Assembly (NCBI GenBank): GCA_027297485.1
Contig: JAPUHZ010000053.1
Location: forward strand, 1 to 5,634
Length of the DNA stretch: 5,634 bases
Direction of reading: 5' to 3'
DNA from: Deltaproteobacteria bacterium
Lineage (GTDB): Bacteria > Desulfobacterota_B > Binatia > UBA9968
Shown here: positions 1-5,334 of the stretch, in pieces
Layout: every line of letters begins with the position of its first letter
Numbering within the stretch: the stretch's first letter is position 1
Program-made: the position numbers and the translations under genes
The notes under the pieces: model-generated
Databases searched by the model: none
Seen by the model: only the letters and a program-made list of their open reading frames with translations
Told to the model about the DNA's origin: nothing

Positions 1-873
1 GACCCTCACTCTCTGTCCTCGCAGCCGACCGCGACAACATGAGGCTAACATTGACCTGATCACGTCTTAAGGACTTTGCAACTTCGGTCACCCTGTACCC
101 ATAGTCCCGAACCAACAGCGCAATCGCCTCTGCTCGTTTTCTCGTAATTGCCCAACGGCGGTCCGGCCCCCGTAATACCTTGGGCGTCGTCCCCAGACGC
201 TTCGCCACTTCTTTGATCATCGTCTCGATCGGCTTTTTTCTCCCCCGTTCTTGTTGCTCCTCAACTTCCCGACTCAGCTCCTCACCAAACCCCTCCTCTC
301 CCAAAAATCTCTGGTCCTTCACCGTATAGTATTCTTCGTTGTGACTCCCAGCTATCCCATCGAGAACGAACCGCTCGTATCCCTTCCTTCCACCTGAAAG
401 ACTCAATATCGGCAAAGCTTCGATGATCTTCGGCGTACTGGTTTTTAAGTAACTCGTGTGACCGCTGTAGGAATACCTCTCAGGCCGCTGGACCAGCCCA
501 GCTCGTACCGGATTGAGGTGGATGTAGCGGACCAAGGCCAGCAAGTATTTATCCTTATCGCAAATAATGGCTTTGTACCGCCCTTGAAATAAATGGCCGA
601 CTTTGCGATACCGGCGGTTGAAATACTGGGTGTTGTAGCCCTTGCATGAATTTGGACAAGGGAGCCGATCCGGTTTCAAGTAGCAGGTGCACGTGTGGTT
701 GGACATCAAACAGTAGGCAAAGATGCGGACTCGGTGCTTGTTGCGGTAGCTCTCCAACCGCTCGAGATAAGCTTGATAATCCTCTGCAGACCGAAACGTC
801 TTCTGCCGTTGGTTACCGCGAACAATGACGTGATAGAGCAGGCCGGATGCAAACAGCCGGGGCGACGTGCCAT
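1..873 (-). pseudogene. Decayed REP-associated Y1 (HUH-type) transposase, RAYT/TnpA-REP, with DnaA-like C-terminal helix-turn-helix; partial at window edge
   Basis: Intact members are single-stranded-DNA transposases of the IS200/IS605-like Y1 family that act on REP hairpins. Family landmarks read in order: YHVIVRGN, FAYCLMSNH, RYRKVGHLFQGRYKAI, IHLNPVRAGLV, then a basic C-terminal helix-turn-helix region (RRWAITRKRAEAIALL onward) that runs off the window edge. Three lesions are visible. A base is missing in the G run at 859-862, putting the only good ATG (871-873) out of frame. Two extra bases at 693-694 fall inside the HUH motif, so NH-VHLLLE is split between frames. A compensating shift near 629 comes just before TQYFNRRY, where relatives usually have QQSYTQYFN, so the catalytic Tyr appears deleted (an 8-base loss would explain it). 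The shifts at 694 and 629 cancel, so the main frame stays open from about 883 to base 1 but encodes nonsense between them. Family assignment is firm; inactivity is very likely. Confidence 0.88.
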
Positions 874-1077
874 GATGTGGAGACTACCAAACCGACCGCG
901 TAGCCGTCAACAGTGATATGATTGTTATGTCTGACCCCATCTTCCCCAAAGCGGACCTTAATTCCCTACCAGGACGCGATTCAACAACGCTTTAATTGCC
1001 TCTTACAGAGCTTATTAGCGGATCAGCTCCTCAACCATCCTATAGCTGAAAATAAAGGCACGGGCGGGAGCAAAGCG

Positions 1078-1536
1078 TTACTGGTATTTGTCCTCATCCT
1101 CGGGTTGAGGTAGGCGGAAGGCACGGTGACAATTTTTGCACGCCATTAAGACTCCTTTAATCTGGCCTTCTGTTTTTTCCGCATTACTGGTTTTAGCGGC
1201 TGTTTCTAATCCGGCGAGAGCATCCGCAAGCTCTTTACTCTTCTGGGTGAAACCTTTCCAATCGTTCCAGATCTCTTCTTTGGCACGTGACTCTAGCGAG
1301 GTGGCTTTTGTGGAGAAGGCGGGCGGAATCTTTTGAGCCAGGGTGGCAAGCTCAGCTGATTTGATCACGATGACCTCAAACGCACCGCCCATTAACATGG
1401 CTTCGAGCGGTGAGAAAGTGTCCCGGATGTCTCTCATAAGCTGAGCGCGGTCCTCTTGGCCCGCAACCTTAAAGCTGAAGGAAGCGATAATGAGCAACGT
1501 AAAGACCGCTGAGAAGAAAAAGAGTTTCATCCTCAT
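1078..1536 (-). CDS. Cytochrome c' family (class II cytochrome c), periplasmic
   Basis: A 152-residue protein with an N-terminal signal peptide (residues 1 to about 27: basic start MRMK, then a Phe/Leu/Ile-rich core ending near VAGQ). The mature part looks all-helical, as expected for the four-helix bundle of cytochrome c'. The single haem-binding motif CKNCH (Cys133, Cys136, His137) lies close to the C-terminus and is followed by RAFR, the class II arrangement; class I cytochromes carry it near the N-terminus. The last dozen residues are acidic (PQPEDEDK). Family members bind high-spin haem in the periplasm and are linked to NO binding and detoxification or to electron transfer; the role here is not shown. 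An in-frame ATG exists at 1599, but 1536 is chosen because a GAGGGGG ribosome site sits six bases upstream and the signal peptide begins there. An ATG at 1530 is a second option. It appears monocistronic, and no cytochrome b partner is visible. Confidence 0.85.
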   Translation of the reverse strand: MRMKLFFFSAVFTLLIIASFSFKVAGQEDRAQLMRDIRDTFSPLEAMLMGGAFEVIVIKSAELATLAQKIPPAFSTKATSLESRAKEEIWNDWKGFTQKSKELADALAGLETAAKTSNAEKTEGQIKGVLMACKNCHRAFRLPQPEDEDKYQ

Positions 1537-1560
1537 GGTGATCCCCCTCAAAATTCTTTG

Positions 1561-1580
1561 CCGTAAATTATCACAGTGAT
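1561..1580 (-). promoter_or_regulatory. Putative extended -10 promoter overlapping a palindrome, upstream of the cytochrome c' gene
   Basis: On the minus strand TG-T-GATAAT (an extended -10 with five of six consensus bases, -10 hexamer at 1568-1573) would start transcription near 1561, giving a leader of about 25 nt before the ATG at 1536. No good -35 is found at 17 bp; a TTGACA lies too far upstream (26 bp). The same bases carry the perfect interrupted palindrome ATCAC-A-GTGAT at 1570-1580, so a repressor bound there would block the promoter. This is an inference from motifs only. Confidence 0.35.
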
Positions 1581-1962
1581 GTGGAGATGTCCATTCCATG
1601 TCAAAGACGGGGGAGGCTCTTACGAAGGCACTAATCTCAACATGGGAGAGGAACTGTCAAGGAGTCTCTATCCTCCGCCAGACGCAATTAAAAGTCGCTT
1701 TAAGTGATTCTTAAGCAGCTTAAAGAAAGGTGGATCGTCCCTCGGCTGTCCTATTGCTGACTATAAAGCGATTTGGCGGAAATAGAATCCTGAGCCCATG
1801 AATTGTAAAACAAAGACTCATAGACCTGAGCCCTGAGTTTGAACCCTTGGAGTACAAGATTCAAGACATGACACCGTATCCACGCGCCGTCTTAACCACC
1901 ATCCTACTGGAGCTTGACTCCTTTTTCATGTTACCTAACCCCCCAATTCTTGTTCGAGTTCT
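1581..1962. other. Intergenic region without a recognisable gene
   Basis: About 380 bases between the cytochrome c' gene and the YbjN-like gene, both on the minus strand. I see no ORF with a convincing ribosome site and no RNA gene. The minus strand holds a 21-codon ATG frame near 1929-1864 that lacks a good ribosome site. Small repeats are present: CTTTAAG (1698-1704) and CTTAAAG (1719-1725) form an inverted pair around a CTTAAG (1710-1715). A short stem, GGAG-CTTGA-CTCC followed by five T at about 1909-1926, is too weak to call a terminator and faces the plus strand, where no gene precedes it. Confidence 0.6.
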
Positions 1963-2544
1963 TCAAAACGGTTGGGTTTGCGGAGGTTGAGTAGGGGATT
2001 GTCTGGTCGGGGAACCGAACTGTAGTGACCCACTGGAATAGGACTTTCCGAAGGTCAACGTCAAAGATACCACTTGTTGGATAGCCGACCTAGCATCCTT
2101 CGGCGTGAGTGAAGATAACGGATGGAGAAAAGTTGCATAGACTGTTTTGTTGCTGATCGCGTAACGGGCATCTATCGCGGTATGGAAGTTGGCCATCAGC
2201 ATATCGTAGAGATGTTTTTCACTGAGTTTGTTTATTGGAGTGACTGGAGCCATGAACCGCATTCGGTCATGCTTTTCATCCACAACGCCAATAAGTGTGA
2301 CGCCCGATACTGTGAAACGCCAAACCCCTCGTCTGCCTTGAACCTCTCCAGCAGCTTCACGGATCACTTGCTCCAACTGGCTTAAGTTCATTCCGGGAGA
2401 AGGAGCTGCTTCTTCGGGAGAATTTGGCCCCATTTTGTCCTCATGCCGTTTAGGGTCTGAGTCGGAAAATTGGGCTACAGCCGAAGGGATCGATAGCCCG
2501 ATTCCCATGCCTATCGTGATTAAAAACAAAATGGACTTTTTCAT
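1963..2544 (-). CDS. Exported YbjN-domain-like protein (type III secretion chaperone-like fold)
   Basis: A 193-residue protein. Residues 1-24 form a clear signal peptide (MKKS, a hydrophobic Ile/Leu/Gly core, then AVA before Gln25), so it should be exported. A polar linker with acidic and Pro residues (about 26-50) leads to one domain at about 52-170: a helix, a strand pair with RRGVWRF and GVTLIGVVDE, DRMRFMAPV, a central helix (LYDMLMANF) and strands ending in TPKDARSAIQQVV. This pattern matches the YbjN/CesT-like fold, whose members are often chaperones or stress regulators but usually cytoplasmic. The C-terminal tail (about 175-193) is rich in Pro, Gln and Thr. An in-frame ATG exists at 2721, but 2544 is preferred: AAGGAGG lies just upstream and the signal peptide begins there. 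No partner gene is adjacent. The family call is by eye; its function is unknown. Confidence 0.68.
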   Translation of the reverse strand: MKKSILFLITIGMGIGLSIPSAVAQFSDSDPKRHEDKMGPNSPEEAAPSPGMNLSQLEQVIREAAGEVQGRRGVWRFTVSGVTLIGVVDEKHDRMRFMAPVTPINKLSEKHLYDMLMANFHTAIDARYAISNKTVYATFLHPLSSLTPKDARSAIQQVVSLTLTFGKSYSSGSLQFGSPTRQSPTQPPQTQPF

Positions 2545-2842
2545 CCTTCCTCCTTCAGAATTATGCGACTTGCTTAAGAATTCCAGTGTTGATTTACATT
2601 CAAGCTCAGCCGTCGCCTTTAGCGATCGGCCTGAAGCGCCAGAAGAGATAAAGGGCTCTCTTGGCTTATAAAACACCAAAGCCTCCGGCGAAGATCCAAT
2701 CCAGTCGATTCTACGGACCAACGAATGATAAGGGTAACGTCTCTACTTTTGATTTTTGTCGAATCCACGTCTGATACCCAAAGGACTATTTATTAAAACG
2801 AAAAGGCAACGAAAACAAGAATCCATAGATCGGCCAGCAAGG
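2545..2842. other. Spacer between the YbjN-like gene and the amidase operon
   Basis: 298 bases with no supported gene. Frames that cross it lack ribosome sites or family resemblance. No strong hairpin plus T-run follows the amidase stop on the minus strand, so termination there is not explained by an obvious intrinsic terminator. A CATAAT hexamer just upstream of the YbjN-like ribosome site is too close to the start codon to be its -10, so the promoter of that gene is unresolved. Confidence 0.55.
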
Positions 2843-4228
2843 TCAGATCGGCGGCCGCCGCTCGTACCATCTTGCGTGTTGTTGATAGGCGAAGGCGGCC
2901 CGCAAGACGTTGGGCTCGTCAAATGCCTTTCCTGCCAGCTGCAACGCAATCGGTAAGTGATTGCGGCTAAAGCCGCACGGAATCGAGATCACCGGCAGCC
3001 CCGCCAGATTGAACGGCCCGAGATAGTCCGGCGCCAGATGTTTGAAAAGCGTATCGAGCGGGTCGACTTCTTCGAATCTGGGCGCCGGTGCCGATTGGCA
3101 CGGCAGTGCCAGCAGATCCACTTTGCGAAAGACCTCGCCGAACTCACGCTTGACCCGGCTGCGGATACGCTGCGCTTGAATGTAGTCGGCTGCGCCCGTA
3201 AGCAGGCCCAAATAGGTTCTCGCCCGCCGTGAGGTCGCGGCGTATCTGATGGCGCTCTTCGCCTCACCCCTGTGCGCTGCAAAATGCTCGTTGTAGTAAA
3301 TCAGGCCGTTCGCAATCGTGGCAAGCTTTAGGATAGGGAGTTTGACTTCCTCGATGCGCGCTCCCAGGGATTCCAGATCACTGATTGCTTTATCCACAGT
3401 CGTAAGAACCTCAGGATCGGTGCGGCCTTGGCATACTTCGATATAGTCGCGCGGTACGCCGATCACCATGCCCTTAATGTCCTGCTTCAGCGCCGCAGCG
3501 TAGTCGGGGACCGGTACATCAATCGACGTGGGATCTTTAGGATCGTAACCGGCGATCGCCTGGAGCATATGCGCTGCGTCTTCCACAACCCAGGTCATCG
3601 GGCCACAGTGGTCCAACGACCAACTGAGCGGCGCGAGTCCCGAACGGCTCACCCGGCCATAGGTCGCCTTGAGTCCCACGATGCCGCAGAGAGAGGCCGG
3701 ATTTCGGATCGAGCCCGCAGTGTCTTCGCCCAGCGCGCCCATGCAAAGTCCTGCGGCAACGGCTGCTCCGGCACCCGTGCTCGACCCGCCTGTAATGCGG
3801 TCCGTGTTCCACGGATTGCGCGGCTGCGGCGGATCGCTAGGAAGGCTGCTCATCACAAGCTTGCCGAGCAAAACAGCCCCGGCCTGTCTCAATCTTTGGG
3901 CGGCTGTGGCATCTTCAGCGAATGAACTTTTTCTCCCCCGGATCAGTGCCGGAGCGCCCTGCAGATCCAACTGATCTTTGACAGCAACTGGAATACCGTG
4001 AAGCGGACCTTTGTATTCGCCCCTTAGAATCTCCACCTCGGCCACGCGTGCCTCAGCGAGGACGCGATCCGCCATCAGATTCAAGTAGGCATGAAGCTGG
4101 CCGTCAATGGATTCGATTCGCTCGAGAATTGCGCTGGTCAACTCAACCGGAGAGAGCCGGCGACTCTGAATCAGCTGCTGCGCTTCGTGGATGGTGAGGT
4201 AATAGAGAGGTTTTTCACTACTAGTCAT
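2843..4228 (-). CDS. Amidase signature family hydrolase (GatA/AtzE-like)
   Basis: A 461-residue cytoplasmic enzyme of the amidase signature family, which hydrolyses C-N amide bonds through a Ser-cis-Ser-Lys triad. All three residues are visible: Lys84 in GIPVAVKDQ, cis-Ser149 in ITGGSSTGAG and nucleophile Ser173 in GEDTAGSIRNP. The 24-residue spacing between the two serines is that of FAAH and GatA. Length is normal for the family and there is no signal peptide. The start at 4228 is supported by a GAGGGGG ribosome site (4234-4240) that overlaps the stop of the preceding gene. It is not GatA itself on context: no gatB follows, and its partner is a very short GatC/AtzG-like protein. That pairing resembles AtzG-AtzE (1-carboxybiuret hydrolase of s-triazine and cyanuric acid breakdown), but no other s-triazine genes are visible, so the substrate cannot be assigned. 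Residues 95-140 are more compact than in GatA (about ten fewer between Lys and cis-Ser). Confidence 0.92.
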   Translation of the reverse strand: MTSSEKPLYYLTIHEAQQLIQSRRLSPVELTSAILERIESIDGQLHAYLNLMADRVLAEARVAEVEILRGEYKGPLHGIPVAVKDQLDLQGAPALIRGRKSSFAEDATAAQRLRQAGAVLLGKLVMSSLPSDPPQPRNPWNTDRITGGSSTGAGAAVAAGLCMGALGEDTAGSIRNPASLCGIVGLKATYGRVSRSGLAPLSWSLDHCGPMTWVVEDAAHMLQAIAGYDPKDPTSIDVPVPDYAAALKQDIKGMVIGVPRDYIEVCQGRTDPEVLTTVDKAISDLESLGARIEEVKLPILKLATIANGLIYYNEHFAAHRGEAKSAIRYAATSRRARTYLGLLTGAADYIQAQRIRSRVKREFGEVFRKVDLLALPCQSAPAPRFEEVDPLDTLFKHLAPDYLGPFNLAGLPVISIPCGFSRNHLPIALQLAGKAFDEPNVLRAAFAYQQHARWYERRPPI

Positions 4229-4239
4229 CGGTGCCCCCT

Positions 4240-4431
4240 CTACTCTGTCTTCCGTTCAGGATGAAAGGTGGGTGCAAACTCTTCGTCCGCCAGATCCACG
4301 GAATGAAGCGCTTGCAGAGCCGCCATATACGTGTCGATAAGCTTTCCGAAACGCTCCAGATCGCCTTCTTTGGGCTCGAGACCCGACTGGGTCAAGAGGG
4401 CCTTTAACGTCTGCTCGGTTGACTTCTCCAT
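4240..4431 (-). CDS. Small GatC/AtzG-like amidase-associated subunit
   Basis: A 63-residue acidic protein directly upstream of the amidase, with 11 bases between its TAG and the amidase ATG, so the two are almost certainly co-transcribed and probably translationally linked. It has two predicted helices (about 4-17 and 24-44) and ends in LADEEFAPTFHPER, which recalls the C-terminal segment of GatC (DEVEP followed by a hydrophobic residue and P) and of AtzG-type proteins (DUF4089), where that tail wraps around the amidase and stabilises it. The likely role is a structural partner of the amidase, not a catalyst. An ATG at 4497 gives a 22-residue extension, but the start at 4431 is chosen because AGGAG lies eight bases upstream and the predicted promoter falls within the extension. 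The family call rests on a short sequence plus context. Confidence 0.7.
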   Translation of the reverse strand: MEKSTEQTLKALLTQSGLEPKEGDLERFGKLIDTYMAALQALHSVDLADEEFAPTFHPERKTE

Positions 4432-4459
4432 TTTCGTTTCTCCTTTTGGACGCACGCAG

Positions 4460-4487
4460 TCTATCTCCGGCCATCCACCGGGGTCAA
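4460..4487 (-). promoter_or_regulatory. Possible sigma-70-type promoter of the amidase operon
   Basis: On the minus strand a TTGACC (4482-4487, five of six -35 bases) is followed after 16 bp by GATAGA (4460-4465, three of six -10 bases). Transcription would start near 4453, about 22 nt before the start codon at 4431. The -10 is weak, so this is tentative. Confidence 0.3.
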
Positions 4488-4533
4488 GCTCTGTCACCTC
4501 TTACTATTCCCACATGCTCCGCTCATTTCGACG

Positions 4534-4551
4534 TTTTGAGAATTCTCGAAA
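4534..4551. promoter_or_regulatory. 18-bp palindrome TTTtGAGAATTCTCgAAA, candidate operator
   Basis: GAGAATTCTC is a perfect 10-bp palindrome, and the flanks extend it to 18 bp with one mismatched pair (T/G). It has no loop, so it suits a dimeric DNA-binding protein better than an RNA hairpin. It lies about 50 bp upstream of the proposed amidase-operon -35 and about 150 bp upstream of the sigma-54 element of the divergent lipoprotein gene, so it could serve either. I do not recognise it as the site of a known regulator. Confidence 0.4.
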
Positions 4552-4607
4552 GGTGGAAGTGTCGAGATTTAGAAGGCCATCCTACTACGCCCCTGCATTG
4601 TGCGCTT

Positions 4608-4637
4608 TTTGGACACGATATTACAATTTTGTCCAAA
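4608..4637. promoter_or_regulatory. Inverted repeat TTTGGACA-N14-TGTCCAAA, candidate enhancer-binding-protein site
   Basis: Two perfect 8-bp arms separated by 14 bases, a dimer-type site. Its centre (about 4622) is roughly 95 bp upstream of the transcription start expected from the sigma-54 element at 4691-4705, inside the usual range for bacterial enhancer-binding proteins. The arms do not match the NtrC consensus (TGCAC half-sites). The repeat is seen directly; its role is inferred. Confidence 0.45.
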
Positions 4638-4649
4638 TAAAAGATCCAA

Positions 4650-4674
4650 AAAATACTTTGAAATCAAGTATTTT
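4650..4674. repeat. Perfect 9-bp inverted repeat AAAATACTT-N7-AAGTATTTT
   Basis: An AT-rich palindrome with a 7-base centre (TGAAATC), ending 16 bp upstream of the -24 element. As RNA it would be a weak stem, so a protein-binding site or a bend site for an integration host factor-like protein is as likely as a terminator. Its position between the upstream repeat and the sigma-54 promoter suits a DNA-bending or repressor role. Confidence 0.45.
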
Positions 4675-4690
4675 ATTCAATCATTGCCCT

Positions 4691-4705
4691 TGGCATATCG
4701 CTTGC
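4691..4705 (+). promoter_or_regulatory. Sigma-54 (RpoN) -24/-12 promoter
   Basis: TGGCATATCGCTTGC matches the consensus TGGCAYR-N4-TTGC at every fixed position, with the invariant GG (4692-4693) and GC (4704-4705) at the correct spacing. Transcription would begin near 4716-4718 and read toward the lipoprotein gene at 4904. Sigma-54 promoters need an ATP-dependent enhancer-binding protein, and a suitable inverted repeat lies upstream at 4608-4637. No activator gene is in the window. Confidence 0.65.
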
Positions 4706-4715
4706 GGAGGCTAGA

Positions 4716-4903
4716 GAGACGAGAACCGGGTTGTGCTGGTGGGGGCGCTCACCACACGCGAAAAGGGAGTGGGGATAGGAGCGCTTGAAGCGGCAACAAG
4801 AGGAGTATTAAACAATTTCTAGGTTTTCATTTGGCATTAGATTAGTACTTGGAGAATATTTTGTTTCGACGACACAGTCCATGAGCGACCAGGGAGTTAA
4901 ACT
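4716..4903 (+). other. Long 5' leader of the lipoprotein gene, with a hairpin at 4733-4757
   Basis: If transcription starts at the sigma-54 element, the leader is nearly 190 nt. Near its start GTG-c-TGGTG (4733-4741) pairs with CACCA-CAC (4750-4757) around a G-rich loop, with one bulged C. No conserved riboswitch core is recognised. A second, weaker sigma-70-like promoter may lie inside the leader (4831-4859), and no ORF with a credible ribosome site precedes the lipoprotein. Confidence 0.4.
4831..4859 (+). promoter_or_regulatory. Weak sigma-70-like promoter candidate before the lipoprotein gene
   Basis: TTGGCA (five of six -35 bases) with GAATAT 17 bp downstream (three of six -10 bases). 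It would give a leader of about 40 nt. It could provide basal expression beside the sigma-54 promoter, but the -10 match is poor. Confidence 0.22.
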
Positions 4904-5332
4904 ATGAAAGGAACGCTAGCATATCCGACGCCCGTTCATGCTTGGCTTTTTGCCTTACTGTTGTTTCTAATAACTGGCTGCGCAGCAGTCGTTCATAGTC
5001 CACCAGCAAGAAAACATGGCCCTCCTCCTTGGGCACCCGCTCACGGTTACCGGGCAAAATATCACACATATTACTACTACCCCGCCGTTCAAGTTTACTA
5101 TTATCCAAAGGTTCGGAGATATTACTGGCTTAAGGGGGGTAACTGGAAAGTGGGTACTCGGTTGCCTCGCCATTTCATTATTGAGGACAGTAAAAAGGTA
5201 GTCCTGAATTTGGACTTCGAGCCGCACAAGCGACACGCTAAAATTAAAAGTTCTTATCCGCCTAACTACCACGGTAAAGGAAATAGAGGGAAAAGTAAGG
5301 GGCGGAGTAAAAACAATTTTAGGGCTAGATGA
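4904..5332 (+). CDS. Tyr-rich envelope lipoprotein with PPPWAPAHGYR motif, function unknown
   Basis: A 142-residue lipoprotein. The signal region (residues 1-25) ends in the lipobox LITG-Cys26. The following Ala-Ala lacks the Asp retention signal, so outer-membrane sorting is likely under the Lol rule. After a short linker comes PPPWAPAHGYR (about 40-50), then a region crowded with Tyr (about 53-74, with YHTYYYYP and VYYYP), YYWLKGGNWKVG and LPRHF, and the conserved-looking SSYPPNY (117-122). The tail (about 123-142) is basic, rich in Lys, Arg, Gly and Asn. Similar small lipoproteins with PPPWAPAHGYR, YYYFxGGNWxV and YPP are, as I recall, common in Geobacter-like and Nitrospira-like genomes, but none has a known function to my knowledge. 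AGGGAG at 4891-4896 supports this start. A second lipoprotein gene follows on the same strand 149 bases later. Confidence 0.82.
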   Translation: MKGTLAYPTPVHAWLFALLLFLITGCAAVVHSPPARKHGPPPWAPAHGYRAKYHTYYYYPAVQVYYYPKVRRYYWLKGGNWKVGTRLPRHFIIEDSKKVVLNLDFEPHKRHAKIKSSYPPNYHGKGNRGKSKGRSKNNFRAR

Positions 5333-5334
5333 AT

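Noticed and set aside
922..1113. 63-codon plus-strand ORF between the transposase and the cytochrome gene
   Set aside because: There is no ribosome site and no recognisable motif, and its end overlaps the cytochrome c' gene on the other strand.
1543..1599. Upstream ATG at 1599 as the start of the cytochrome c' gene
   Set aside because: It would add 21 polar residues before a good signal peptide, has no ribosome site and overlaps the likely promoter.
1909..1926. Intrinsic terminator GGAG-CTTGA-CTCC-TTTTT on the plus strand
   Set aside because: The stem is only 4 bp and no plus-strand gene lies upstream to be terminated.
1864..1929. 21-codon minus-strand ATG frame downstream of the YbjN-like gene
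   Set aside because: Too short, with no convincing ribosome site and no conserved feature visible.
2545..2721. Upstream ATG at 2721 giving a 252-residue YbjN-like protein
   Set aside because: It would bury the signal peptide at residue 60, and the strong AAGGAGG site precedes the ATG at 2544.
3428..3925. 165-codon plus-strand ORF
   Set aside because: It is antisense to the amidase gene, has no family resemblance and a biased Arg/His/Ala composition typical of a shadow frame.
4600..4788. 62-codon plus-strand ORF across the sigma-54 promoter region
   Set aside because: It spans the palindromes and promoter, lacks a ribosome site and has no family signature.
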